DNA of 64,000 nt from Caprimulgus europaeus (Eukaryota; Chordata; Aves; Caprimulgiformes; Caprimulgidae), in the NCBI GenBank assembly GCA_907165065.1, contig OU015541.1, forward strand, positions 16,489,501-16,553,500, in the 5' to 3' direction. A program made the translations under genes and the position numbers. The notes under the pieces were generated by a model that saw only the letters and a list, made by a program, of their open reading frames with translations, was not told the origin of the DNA and ran no database searches. Of the stretch, positions 20,525-32,064 are shown one piece after another. Position 1 is the stretch's first letter; every line of letters begins with the position of its first letter.

Positions 20525-21950
20525 AGGGGGGAACAAGTGATCACAGACAACCTGCAACCCCTTTGGCTGTCCTGGAGGGTGCAGGGGGCTGGTCTGAGGG
20601 GGCATGGGTGTCTGCTGCTCAGCTAGGTCAGGCCATGGGAGATCAGAGGGTCCTGTGTGGTGGCACAGACACGTTCACAATAGTCAGGAGCTGGGTGTGC
20701 AGGGTGAGGGCAGGGGAGCAGCAGGAAGGCAGAACCACGTTGGTGGTGGTGAGGTAGACCTGTACAGCAGCAGGGTGCTTGGAAGCTTTCCACCTTATCA
20801 CAGTGGAGACAAAGACCCAGACAATCTCCCTTCTCCAGGGCAGTCTGCCCAGGCTTCCACAGCAGACATCAACCTGGAGGAGCAGGACAGAGCTCTGCCC
20901 AGATGTCTCCTGGATCAAGAGTGTTTCAACCTGATCTCAAGCCCACTAGCCTGTCCTGAGACACAGGTAGGAGCCCTTTGGTGTGCCTGGCAGGAGGCCA
21001 GTATGATGTTCACCTCAGCCAAGGAAGCCCACAACTGACCAAGACCAGGAGCCTCCCCTTTCCAGCCCAGCCTGGCACTGGTTACGTGCCACAGCCACAG
21101 CCCTGGGAAAAGCTTTTCAGCCCATCTCCCAGACTCTTCTGCTGGGAGCACACCCAGGGTGCTGGCAGGAGGGTGCTGGCCACTGATGAGCCCTCCCCAA
21201 GGCTCAGCACAGGATGCTCACCTGCCCCCAGGGCCACAGGACTTGGGTCAGGGCACTGCTGGGAGTGGGGCTTCTTCTGGGCTTTCACTGCCAGTGCACA
21301 GCGTGCTTCATACACTGCAGAGCAATGGAGAAGAGGCTCAAGGAGAGGTCCAGGGAAAAACACTGTGTGTGTCTGCCCTGGTCAGGGGGAAGCGAGCACT
21401 GCAGAGGCGCAGAGAGGAGTTGGCCTGTCTGGGCTGGACCAGCACGGCCCAGGAGGGCTGTGGGTCAGTGGATCGAGATCAGGAGCATGGAAGAAGTTCC
21501 CTCTCTTCCCTACAATGAGGGGTCCTGCCCTTTTCCCCTGCTGGCCGCCTCTGCCCCAGGGACAGCTCAGACCCCAGAGCAGGGCGAGCAGCTCCCAGCC
21601 CGGCGGGAGCCGTGCCGGGCTGTGTGCCCGCGGCCGCGCGAGTCCCCTGTCCCCCTGCTGCGCCCACCACGGCCCCGGAACCCCCCGCTCAGCCTGGGCA
21701 GGGGGAGGCGCCAGGTCCCAGCTCCTGCCTGGTGCCAAGAGGGAGCTGATAATCTCCTACTTTTTATTTCCTTCCCTTGCCCCCTCCATGGCTCCAGGGT
21801 CTCTGCCAGCTGGACACTGCTCACCCATCCGCTGCTCCTCTCTGTCCCCAGGCCGAGCCCAGACCTCGCTGTTGACAGAGGCTGAGCAGAGCTGAGCGCA
21901 GGGAGGGCAGTGGTAAATGTGGGCAGGCATTTGCAGAGCTGTGGCCAGGA
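20525..21950. other. GC-rich unique DNA with CpG patch at 21.6 kb
   Basis: Overlapping open frames of 223-305 codons cover 20978-21895 in two plus frames. They lack domains and coincide with a CpG-rich patch (about 21590-21720, with GCCCGCGGCCGCGCGAGTCC), so stop-poor composition explains them. A short first exon or promoter in the patch cannot be excluded. Confidence 0.35.
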
Positions 21951-22240
21951 GGGTCTGGTTGAACACAGACACTGATTAGATCACAGCAAACCTCCTGAAT
22001 GGCAAAGCTACAGCCCTGTCCCCTCCTCGAGACGTCGGGCCATGCCTCGATTGCTGTCTGATTCTGATCTACATAATTCACTGCTATCCTTAAAACTGGC
22101 TCCAGCAGTGAGGTTCATTGCACAGCTCACTGGGTTTAATCCCCCACTCCAGTGGTGCTAACGAAGCTAATGGCACAGGCACGTGCAGAGCTGGGAGGCA
22201 GAGATAAAGCATTAATCCGACCATCTGCTTCCAACCCACT
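21951..22240. promoter_or_regulatory. Candidate noncoding element
   Basis: Unique sequence with ACACTGATTAGATCACAGC, GATTCTGATCTACATAATTC, CACTGGGTTTAATCCCCC (bicoid-type TAATCC), GCTAACGAAGCTAATGGC and GATAAAGCATTAATCCGACC. Recurrent TAATCC/TAATGG words in a block with no usable frame suggest a regulatory element. Confidence 0.3.
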
Positions 22241-22446
22241 TCACTCTTCCACCCTCACCCCAGTGCCTTTCTGTAGCACTGAGGGAGTCCAAAACCAGAG
22301 GGAAGGAAGAGAAGGGGAGAAGACTGTCCCCATGGATGGCTGGCCATGTGCACTTGCACCTCCCTGCACCAGCAGCCTGCAGCGGTTTGGGCCAGAGCCG
22401 TGGGCAGAGCAGGGCTTGGGGTGGCCACAGGGACCAAGTGGGAATT

Positions 22447-23093
22447 TGTGGTGGTTTCACTTGGCCAGCACTGGGCTGGCAACCAAACACAGCCACTCAC
22501 TCACTCCCCCCAACCCCTCCATGGGATAAGGGAGAGAACTGGGGGGCAAGGGTAAGGAGACTCATAGGGTGAGATAAGAACAATTTAATAATTGAAATAA
22601 AATAAAACTTAAAATAATACTGATATTGAAATAATAATGATAATAATAGCTATAAAATATACAAATGAGTGACCCCCAGTGCCATTGCTCAGCACCCACC
22701 CACCCAGCCCGGCCCGTTCCCAGAGAACGATCCCGGAGCAGCGACAATCCCGACCCGAAACCGCAATCCCGGGAGAGCCAGAGCCCGAGCGAGAGCCAGA
22801 GAGAGCCAGAGAGGAAGAGCCCCTCATGGATCTCCTGCCCATGGGGACAGGAGATGGAACAGCCCCTTGGCAGAGCCCAGTGCCCATGGAGCTGATCCAT
22901 GTCAATGTTCCTCACCCCTGAGCTCTTGCGCTTGCAGAGGGACAAACACAAAGTGCTTCAGTGCCAGGGACACCAATGCCAACATGGGGATGTTCTCAGC
23001 GTTTCTCTCCTGACAAATCCCAGCTGGAACCAAACCCCAGCGCTGCTCCAGCTGCTGAACAGAACCAGCTCTGGCCCAGCTCACACTAGGACA
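22447..23093 (-). mobile_element. Solo LTR, avian ERVL type
   Basis: On the minus strand the element starts TGTCCTAGTGTGAGCTGGGC and ends CCACCACA (plus strand TGTGGTGGTTTCACTTGG at 22447), giving TG...CA termini and about 647 bp. Internal order matches the copies at 35049 and 50238: an A+T run of ATA/ATT words and the (minus) ATTAAATTG polyadenylation region near 22580. Flanks are GAATT (22442-22446) and GAAGT (23094-23098), a 5-bp target duplication with one mismatch. A GAGCC/GAGAGCCAGA-rich array at about 22772-22822 is a local expansion absent from the other two. No internal viral genes lie beside it, so it is a solo LTR. Confidence 0.85.
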
Positions 23094-23989
23094 GAAGTGA
23101 ATGGATATTCTGGGTGGGGGCAGGAGCAGCTCTGGGTCAGAGCTGTGGCACCTGGTCCCATTTCTAGGTACAGTCCATCTGCCCCAGCCCAGCGTGCTGT
23201 GACAGGCTGACACAACACCGAACCTTCTCCATCTCACCCCCAGCCTCTGAGGGAGCAAGGGGCAGCTGCAGACACAGGGCAATGACCAGGACTTACAGAG
23301 ACACGTCTGCAGGATGGAGACAGGCCCACCAGCCTGCCTTGGTACCCAACACTCATTCCCACAAGGCAGGTACAAGCGGCACCTGCTTTCCTGCCAGTTT
23401 TCACCTGTGGACAGCAGGAATGGGCCTCACCACACTTCTGCTCTGCACAGTGTGGGACAGTGCTGCTGTTCGTGACAGCGCTTCCATCCCGCTGGGACGT
23501 CACCTCAGACCTGCAGGCGGCCGGTGTGTCATGGGAGAGGGAAGGTGAGGAAGACCCTAAGTGTCCCTCCACAGCCTGTCAGCCCCACCCTGGGCAGGGC
23601 ACTGGATGGGAGGAGGCAGATCTGTTTTCAGAGAGTTTTCTGCAGAGCAGAGAGCTTGGAGGAGAACGGGGATCTGTTAGTGAGCAAGGGGAACGAGACT
23701 GCCCTGTCCCTCCTGGGAGGCTGGCAGGATGAGCCCAAGCATGGGCAGCTCCTTCTGCCTCTGTGTTGGGCAGAGAGTAGCTGGGGAGAGCCAGGCACGC
23801 AGCCACCACCCACCCAGGAACGGCCTCTTCAGCTTTGGCAGTGGCTGAAAAGGGCCTTGAGCCACCAGCAGTGACCAAAGGGCTCGAACCCTTCAGCCCT
23901 CGGGGACAGCCGGTGCCATCCCCGCCGCAGGAAGCAGACCCTGCCATTGCTGCCTCTGGGACCTGTGGGCAGGGAAAGGTGCTCTGCAG
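23094..23989. other. Unique DNA, nothing recognised
   Basis: GC-rich unique DNA right of the LTR. No retroviral internal region, exon or other repeat recognised. Confidence 0.4.
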
Positions 23990-24245
23990 AGGCAAAGCAC
24001 TCAGAGCCCAAATTAGCTGCACGGGGCTCAGTCTGAGATTTGACGGCGGATGCCAAATTTATTTCCCAGCGCACCCTGGAAATGTCACCGTGCTGGTCGG
24101 AAGGAATTGGGTACATGCTCCCTTTTAAATAGCACCAAGCATATGGGAGGAGGATGATTAGATTGCTTCCAAGCTGCCAAATTTCTTTGCTGCAGCTAAA
24201 AATCTTCCCCAAAATGTCCCAGCCTACAATGTTTCTGAGCACTGA
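23990..24245. promoter_or_regulatory. Candidate noncoding element
   Basis: AT-rich unique block with CCCAAATTAGCTGCACGG, GCCAAATTTATTTCCCAGCG, CCCTTTTAAATAGCACCAAG (MEF2/TATA-like) and GGATGATTAGATTGCTTCC. The word CCAAATTT occurs twice (GCCAAATTTA near 24051, GCCAAATTTC near 24176). No frame of interest. Confidence 0.3.
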
Positions 24246-27200
24246 AGCCTGTGCTGAGACTTTTCCATGGACAGTTGTGCCCTAAGCAAGGAAACACATC
24301 CCTCCAGTGAGGTCCCAGGTGGTCCCAGCTCTCAAGAGGCTGGAGGGTCTCCTAGACCCTCCTGCGACCCTACCTGGGTTGGGGAGTAGAGTTTCCTTCT
24401 CCCTTTTACTCTGGCAAAAAGCAATGTTCTCAGACTACCCCCTCTCCTCTCTTGTCTCCAGTGCAGCACCTCTTCAGGTCAGAGCCTAACTCAAGGAGGA
24501 ACCATTTCCCTGCCAGAAGATGGGTGGTGTCCCCCAAATCACAGCCATGCAGACCCTGGCTGCGCTGAGCCGCTGCATCCTGGGCTGCCCCCTTCCCAGC
24601 TCACCCAGAAACCCAGCACATCCCAGTACAGAGGAGCAAAAGCAACCCAGCAGCCGTTTGCAAACCAAGAAGGGAGCAGGGAAAGACCCTTTAGCTCCTG
24701 GAAGATAAATCCCCAGTATGGCTTGCTTCGTCCAGGGTCTGCAGCAGCTGGGACTCCAGTGCTCCCAACTGCTGGCAGTGGGTCCTTGCAGGCGACCTCT
24801 GACTCTTCAGGTGACAGTGCAGCGTGACAGCTTGGGAAAGAGGAGTGTTCCCTCTGCTCCCACTGCCCAGAGAGGGGATTCAGGCCCCACATTCAGCTGG
24901 GTATCGGAGAAATGAGGGGGGGAGGAGAGATGGGGATGTGCTCTGGGGCTGCAGAAGCACATCCCCTGTCTCACCTGGGCTCAGGGGCACCTGGAGCCAA
25001 GCAGCTCCACCTCTTCCCCTGCAGATCATCCTCAGGTTCACCCTCAGTTTGGGATGAAGCAATGTAAGTCACCACAGCCCACTTTCACCAGGGTGGAGGC
25101 AGGGTCAGCAGCCCAGAGTGCAAAGCAGCAGCACTGTGATGTCTTCATGACAGCCCTAATCAAGGGATGACCTTGGGATCACCCCAACTTTTCCTGCCCC
25201 ACTGAGAGGGGCACAAATAGCTGCTCTGTGCCTGGCAGGGGCTTTCCTCCTCTCTGGAGGTAACACAAAAACTTCCCCAGGGAGCAGGGAGCTTGGTGGC
25301 CTTCCCAGAAGAGGACATGTAGTCAGCACTGGTTTCCAAATCTGGGGATGGTGCTCCCTCTCATCCTGCCTGCTTGAATTTCTGACGGCCCAGTGTGGGG
25401 ACAGCCAAGACCAAGCACACACTGTCCCTTCAGAACCAGCCTCCACCAGCCATCCTCATTTTCCCAGCAAGAAAGCAAAAATATGCCCAGACCTGAGGAG
25501 ACCAGGAGTGGATCCTCCCTCTGGTGTGGGACGAACCTGTGACACCCCCGAGTCCCCCACACCTTCTCTCCAGGCCCCCTCCCCGGCCATTGCCAAAGCA
25601 TCCACCCACTTTCTCTAGTAACACTGATCTGCTGGATCACAGACAGAAAAATCTCAGCCTTGTATCTACTTCCACCCCCCCTATGGTCCTTTTCACACCC
25701 AGGACTCCAGGAAGACACCGGGTGAAGCCAGCAGCCCTGTCCCTGCTCAGAGAACTGGGAAAATCAAGTTGCAAGGAGGCACCAAGCCCCAAACCAGCTG
25801 AGAGCAGAGCATCATTTCTGTGGTCCACACTCAGGGGGTCCCAGGAGGAATGTCCTATGTCCAGCTGGCAGGGCCAGGGTCCCAGGGCCAGGAGCTGGCC
25901 CAGACCATGCAGTCAGGAGCGGAGCCAGGGGCAGGGGCACTGCTGAGCCCAGGCAGTGCAAGCGGCAGAGCTGCTCCCAGCGCTGCTCCCAGCCCACACG
26001 CTGCTGCGTGCCAGGTGGGAGGTTTTTCTCTGCATTGCAAATCCCTTCTTGTTCGAGTGCTACAGTGCTGCTTGGAAGGAAAACAACCGCTGTGGAGAGA
26101 GAGCAGAGGGCTCCAGAACAGCACCAGCCCTTCTCCTGCCCAAGGCAGGGCCTGGAACTGGCCCTGGGAGAGCCTGGCTCTGCAGATAAAGCTAAAGCTC
26201 CCCTAGCAGACAGCCTGGAACCATTCATTCCCATTTTCCTGTGATTGTTTCTGGCACAAGATAGCCCTGGCTGAGCTCTCTCTTCAAACCTAGGAAGCGG
26301 GAGGAGAGGAGGAGAAGGCTTCCAGGTCTGCGGAGGCTGGCTGGCAGCAGAACAGGAGCTGTGAGAAGTGGTGGGAGCAAAGAGCTTTTGGTGCTGGCTG
26401 CAGCCCCTTTGCAGCATGGGCCAGAGCCTTCTGGGGGTGGTGGTGTCCTGCAGACACACAGGCAGATTGCCACAGGGTCCCCTGGGCTTTCTGTGCAGCC
26501 CCCCTGCCAGACCAGGCTGGGGGAAAACTGGACTGGGGGGATTTGTTCCCTTTTTGGCGTGTGGTATTGGGCAAGCTGCTCATTTCTGCATGGCCATGCT
26601 CTGACACCCCAAGAATGTGGCTGCCCCTTTCTCAGAGGAAGGATTTTGTGCTGCAAGATGTTCAGGTTCCTCAAGATCCCAACTGACAGATGCATCTCCA
26701 CACGTGCACATCTCCAGTGCCCAGCACCCACTCCCCACACCCTACAGCAAATCCTCTTGCCAGACACACAGCACTGCAGGCTATGGAGATCTTTTGGGAA
26801 TCTGCAGCAAAACAATCCCTAAAGTTCCCTCATCATCCAGTTTTTGGGAGCCATCCCACTCAATGTTTGCCACCACTCTCCAGGGAAAGAGGGGCTGGGT
26901 CTGTGCTCCTTAGCATGGGTGTTCAGGGACCAGTGGTGTGTGGAAGCCCAGGGACAGTGTCCACGAGGTCCTTCACAGGTGACAACCCTTCGGGGGGATT
27001 CAGCCTTCGGGGGGATTCAGCCTGTGGGTGCTGAAGGGGACAGGAGCGCTGTGGAGCTGAGATTCCATAAATGTGCAGGGGGCTTTCTCCAGAGAGAGCC
27101 CGTGGGGAGCAGGGAGCCTCTCTGGAGGAAGGCAGCTGCCTCATGACTCATCCTCCCTCTAGGCCCTTGGAAATCAAGCAGAGGGGGATGGAGGGAGGGA

Positions 27201-27545
27201 GGTGGTGCTTTCAGGAGGGCTCTCTCCAAGGGACAGAAAATGCCTGCACTCCTGGTTCAGTCTGCTTGTTTGGAACGGGACTGTTCATGCTGGTGAGAGC
27301 TTAGGAGGAGAAAGGACAGAATAAAGCCAGAAAACCCTGAAAACAAGGGACAGCAATCCTCAGTGGGACAGAGCCATCTCTGGGGCAGGTACCTGGGGTG
27401 GAGGTCATGCACCAAGGCTTCGAACAAGAAGCACCATGGGGACGTGTGGGCTCAGGAGGTGCCAGATCCACCCGCCCTTGGCCAAGCTGACCCTGTAGTT
27501 CTGCTTCTGCAGTCCCATCCTCCCACCACAGCATCCACCTGTTCA
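24246..27545. other. GC-rich unique DNA with a 17-bp duplication
   Basis: 3.3 kb without recognised genes or interspersed repeats. A 17-bp unit CCTTCGGGGGGATTCAG is duplicated exactly in tandem at 26987-27020. Frames up to 215 codons (minus, 25812-26459) have no motifs. Confidence 0.45.
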
Positions 27546-27745
27546 CCTCTCTACATTTATTCAGCCTAACTTTTTAGAACAGAGCATTCATCCATCCATC
27601 TGTCCACCTGGCCCTCTGTCCTTCCATAGTTTTCTCTTTTATCTACACACAACCCAAACCCACTGGCTGCCTGGAGTGCTGTTTATCAAGGAAGGCAGCC
27701 AGGCAGCTATTGGAATCTCCATTTATTAGCTCCAGTGTGTGTCTG
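27546..27745. other. AT-richer block with 10-bp hairpin
   Basis: Contains the inverted repeat CTGGCTGCCT (27663-27672) and AGGCAGCCAG (27693-27702) with a 20-nt loop, between AT-rich stretches (TTTATTCAGCCTAAC, CTCCATTTATTAGC). A (CATC)n-like run, TTCATCCATCCATCTGTCC, is at about 27587-27605. The stem is too short for a typical microRNA precursor. Confidence 0.3.
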
Positions 27746-30430
27746 TGGGTTTCCCCACAGGGAAGAATGTATACTCTACTCTTGTGCCAGCCAGAAGATG
27801 GTTCTGCAGAGGTCTGGGCACCAACACTGCCTTGAAAATATGTGCTCTGGGGCAGCAGATACCAAACCTTAGGGTCTGTCCTTTATTCAGTCTCTAAGCA
27901 AGCTTCCAGAGTAGTACAGATGCCTCCACCAGTGGCCTTTGGCATGTAAAAACCAAACAATTCCACAAGCTCATCATGTACAAAGGTGGAAGCTGACTCT
28001 GCAAGCAGAGCAGACCTCTTCCCTTTGGAAGAAGGGCTGGAGCCTGCAAGCTAGGTGCCAGGCTTCATGGCTCCATGTTATTCATGTTGTTCTTTGCTAA
28101 TAATTCTCCAGGCTGAACATCAGCTCAGAGAACCCCTCAGCTGACCCTCACCCCTGCAGAAACACCACTGCTCTGGGCTGCAACAAACACCTAGAAGAGA
28201 TGGGTCCTCAGCCATACTCAGTCACAGATGTGCTCAGGGAATGCATTCCTCTTCAGGAGGACACCTAGAGAACATGGGCCAGGTGTTGGGCTGAACAGTG
28301 TAAACACCATCTCATCCTCTTCACCACCTCCTTCTGTACTCAAGGAAGCACGACTTTGCAGGGGACCAGGCCCCTCATCCTTCCCAAACAGGCTGGACCC
28401 TGACTGCAAACCAAGCCCTGGGGGGATCCTGCTCCTGCTTCCTGGCTCTGCCTGCAGCACATGTCAGCCAGCACCACTGGAGCCTTAGGGTAAGCTTCTC
28501 TGCAACGGATGTTGAAGGCCATTAGGAGTAAGAAGTCCTCAGCTGCCTGTTCTCAGTGCTCTGTGATCTCTAATCAGTGTCACTCCTTAGTTTTTATTTT
28601 AATCTGAAATTTAGACATTTCAGATTTTCTCCCACAATGCAGAAAGGCTCTGCTGTCCCCCTCCTGCAACCCAGCAGCTCCCTCCAGCCCCGTGGGCAAA
28701 CCCTTGCAGGAGCACAGCAAACACATCTCTGCTCCCAGACGGGGCTCCGTGTCACCTCCAGACCCAAAGGCAGAGCACAGGATGGTTTGTACAGTTATCC
28801 AGCACAGGTAACCACCACCCCAGAGGCCTCTGTGCACAGACACGAGGTAGCAAAGGGATGGGAGCTTCTAGGACAAGCCTAATTATTCCTTTCAGTTAAT
28901 TGGAGTTCCTGGTTGCTCACAGTGGACAGGCAGCAGGAGGATCACCACGAGACAGCCAGGGATCTGGTGGAAGGAGCTGTTTTGGCTCCAGATTCCCTCG
29001 GCAGAAAGGCAAACACAGATGAGACCAGAGCCCTGGTGAGACATTTGGCAAGAGACAGGCAGGCACACCTGCATTTCTGGTACTTTCAAGGAGGGTTATG
29101 AAAGCAGAAGTCCAAACTAGTGACAAGGATCCAAGTCCCTTTTCAGAAGACACATTTCACTGAGAACCCTGTGCAGAAACTGCAAGAAGGTCCCTGCTTC
29201 AGACAGCCCTGAGGAAAATCTGGCATCTTGAAAGTGCAGAAACATCCAGCCACTCTCAGAGAGGTGCCAGGAGGGGTCTGGCCTCCTTGGCACAGAGAGA
29301 GCAGGTGGAGGAGAGCAGCTCAGTGGCTCCATCTCCACCTGCACGGGGCTGTCGTGCTAAGGGCTGCTCACGAATGAGGAGCTGGGCTGGGAGTGGGCAC
29401 ACACCACGCCTGGCCATGCCAAGTGTCCTCTCCAGCTCTGGGGAATGTGACCAGCCACAAAACCCAGCCACAGCTGCCAGCCTGGCCTGGTGGTGAGGAG
29501 GCACCTCTGTGCTGGGAAGAGGTGCAGGGAGAGGCTGGCTCCTCATTTCATTTCTTCTGTCCAACCACATAGGAGGGCAGAGGCACCCAGAGGTGCTTGT
29601 ACCATGAAGCACCATGCATCCCACCACTGGGTTCTGCTCCTGCAGTGTGTCCTTCACAGTGGGAAGGGCAGCTCTAGCAACAGGGAGATGCCCACTGCTC
29701 CTCCCTCCTGAGCATCACTGAACCATCACCCTGGATGCCAACCCGCTGCCTGGCCATGCCATCAAGGATGCAGGAAGCCAACCCAGCAGTGCAGCTATGC
29801 ATCCCCCCAGCCAGGTTGTCCTGAGCTCTGCCACCCACCTCCTGGGACATCACCTGCTATGTACTGGTGCACCCACCTGCAGATCAACACACTGTGCAGC
29901 CACAGCATCCCCAAATGCCACCGTGGAGCCCACCACTATACCAGTGCAGTGGGGATTGTCCACATCCTTGGCCTGACTCTCGAGTCTCCCAGGAACACAA
30001 GCAAAGACATCTTCAGGGCTTTTTCACCTCTCACATTCAGGTCAGAGAGGAAGAACCAGGCCTGTCACTGCCCCCAGGACACAGCTTCCCTGGCACCTGA
30101 GGCACGGCTTGTGCCCCCCATGGCTGCTCAGCAGCCCACTTGCAGGCACGACTGTGGCTGCCTGGGCACAGGGGGTCGGGCTGCAAGCTCCCATCCCGAG
30201 CACTCCTGCCCTGTGCCAGAGCAGCTGGCACGTGGCTCTTGCCTCCCAGCAGCTCCTGAGGCAGCAGTGTGGGAGCTGGGCCTGGCATTGGCACTGCAAT
30301 TCACCTTCCAATGTCCATGGAGCTACGGCGTGCCAGCAGGCTGCCAGGGAGGACCACTCCTCACCACCACTGCCCCTCTGCTCAGGAGCATGGGAGGGGC
30401 TGGGGGGCACAGAGCAGAGGGGCTGGGCAC
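27746..30430. other. Unique DNA; one 26-bp palindromic element
   Basis: 2.7 kb with no gene or repeat recognised. At 28601-28626 the arms AATCTGAAAT and ATTTCAGATT flank a 6-nt spacer (TTAGAC), a perfect 10-bp inverted repeat. Confidence 0.45.
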
Positions 30431-30665
30431 ATGGATGCCAGAGGCTTATGTGGATTTTTTTTCCTCCATTCTTTCCTTACGAAATAGAGAAGGGAAAAAC
30501 AGAAGGAAAGAAATAGCAGAATAAAGCAAACCCGACAACGCCAATTTCTACCCTAATGAACAAATGAAATGTGTCCCAAGAGGTCATTAAGTGCCTTGAA
30601 CCAAACATGTGGCACCTACAGAAAAAAACAAAAGAACCCAGAGAGAAATCAAGCAGCTGCAATGA
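30431..30665. promoter_or_regulatory. AT-rich unique block
   Basis: A-rich sequence (AATAGCAGAATAAAGCAAAC, CTAATGAACAAATGAAATG, GGTCATTAAGTGCC) within GC-rich DNA. There is no tail-like homopolymer at an end, so it is not obviously a retrocopy. Candidate element by composition only. Confidence 0.2.
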
Positions 30666-31685
30666 AGGGAAGGAGACAGAGGGACCATTGCTGGGGAGTG
30701 GGGACGGGGCAAGGCTCCCAGCTCACGGCAGGGGACAGGGCTGGTGCTCTCACTGTGCCCTGTGGGTCCCAGGGGTCCCACCGGACAGCCCTGCTGCTGT
30801 GGAGGTCTCCCAGTGCCCAGGAGTGTTCCAGTGGTTTCTCCCACCCTAAGGACATCACTCTCCCCCGTGCAGCCATCCACCTTTGTGCCCCATGGGAACT
30901 TTGACCATTTGCTCTCAGGTGTTCCCTTCCCAACCCAGACACGAAGCTTTGTCTCACCCAGGGAATGCTCCAGCCCATCTGATTTCATCTCCTTCTGGCC
31001 CTTTCCCTGTCCTTGGCACTACAGAGCGTGGAAGCTGCCTGGAGCGCCGCTGTGGCTCAGTCACCACCAAGCCACGTGCTCAGTTTGTGTGGCAGGATTT
31101 TGTTTGTGCATGGGCTCTTCGGGAGGAAGGCTGGAGAAGGTCTGTTCTGCAGTGCAGAAGGGGATGAGGTTGAGGATGACCTCAGCCTTCAGTCCAACAC
31201 TCAGCCATCCCAGGTGCACAGCCCATCCCTCCATGCATGTATGCCCAACCTCCATCCTCATCCTCAAATCTCCTCGAGGCCCCTGCGCCGCCAGTCAGAG
31301 ACTTAAAGACAAACCTGCAGGTAAGCCAGCCTGCAGAAAACCACACACCTCTTCCTTCTCAATGACCCCAGAAGCCTACAGAGACACCCTTTAATTGGCC
31401 CAGAGGGTGGGGAAAAAGATCAACTTGGTCAAGAAACATCATGGATCTTCCTGGGACAACAATTCAAAGAAGGTTTTTAGTAGCTGCTGTACTGAGAAAG
31501 CCCCATGCTGTGAGGTCATGAAGCCCCCTGGCAGCCTGTGCTCTTTACTTATTTACTTCCAACTGGTGTCAGGGGCAGGACAGGGCACCCCCACCACTCC
31601 CTGCACTGTCTCCCACCCCTTGGCAGTCCCACAGCTCCTTGCTGTTGACCAAAGCTCCAGGGCTGTGAAGGAAAATCCCTCGACA
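30666..31685. other. Unique DNA, nothing recognised
   Basis: A plus frame of 216 codons (30744-31394) has no domain or splice support. No repeat seen. Confidence 0.4.
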
Positions 31686-32064
31686 TGTGGGGACTGTGGG
31701 AACGCATCCTGGCCCACCCTGAGAGGATTGTGGGGACTGGAGGGTGTCTGGAGACACAAAGAGGCAGAGTCAGAACCAGGTGTCAGCAGCTGAGCCAACA
31801 AGATGTGAGGAGAGAGCCTTGAAATGCATCCAGAGAGGGACCCTGGCAAGCAAACAACAGAGGACACACGCAGAGTCCATCAGACAACCGCGGTGCAGAA
31901 ACAGGGCGTGAGCAGCTCATGAACAACTGAATTATCCAACCATTGCAAACTGCTTCACCTGAACATGAACTTAATGACATATAAACCTGTGCTTTTGCTT
32001 AGTAAAGGGTCTTTGCTTATAACTCTGATAGAGTTGTCTGAAGTCCACATCTTTGCCACCAACA
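31686..32064 (+). mobile_element. Probable solo LTR, short avian retroviral type
   Basis: About 379 bp from TGTGGGGACTGTGGGAACGC to the end CTTTGCCACCAACA. The right part has an LTR promoter layout: TATA-like ATATAAACC at 31979-31987, AGTAAA (polyadenylation-like) at 32001-32006, then a short U5-like stretch to the CA end. The flanks GACA before the start and GACG after the end (31682-31685 and 32065-32068) differ by one base. Starting 2 bp later gives GACATG/GACGTG, a 6-bp duplication with one mismatch. No gag, pol or env sequence adjoins. Family (ERV1- or ERVK-like) cannot be fixed by eye. Confidence 0.55.

Noticed and set aside
20978-21895. 305- and 223-codon plus-strand frames
   Set aside because: They overlap in two frames, have no domain, and are partly explained by the CpG-rich patch near 21.6 kb.
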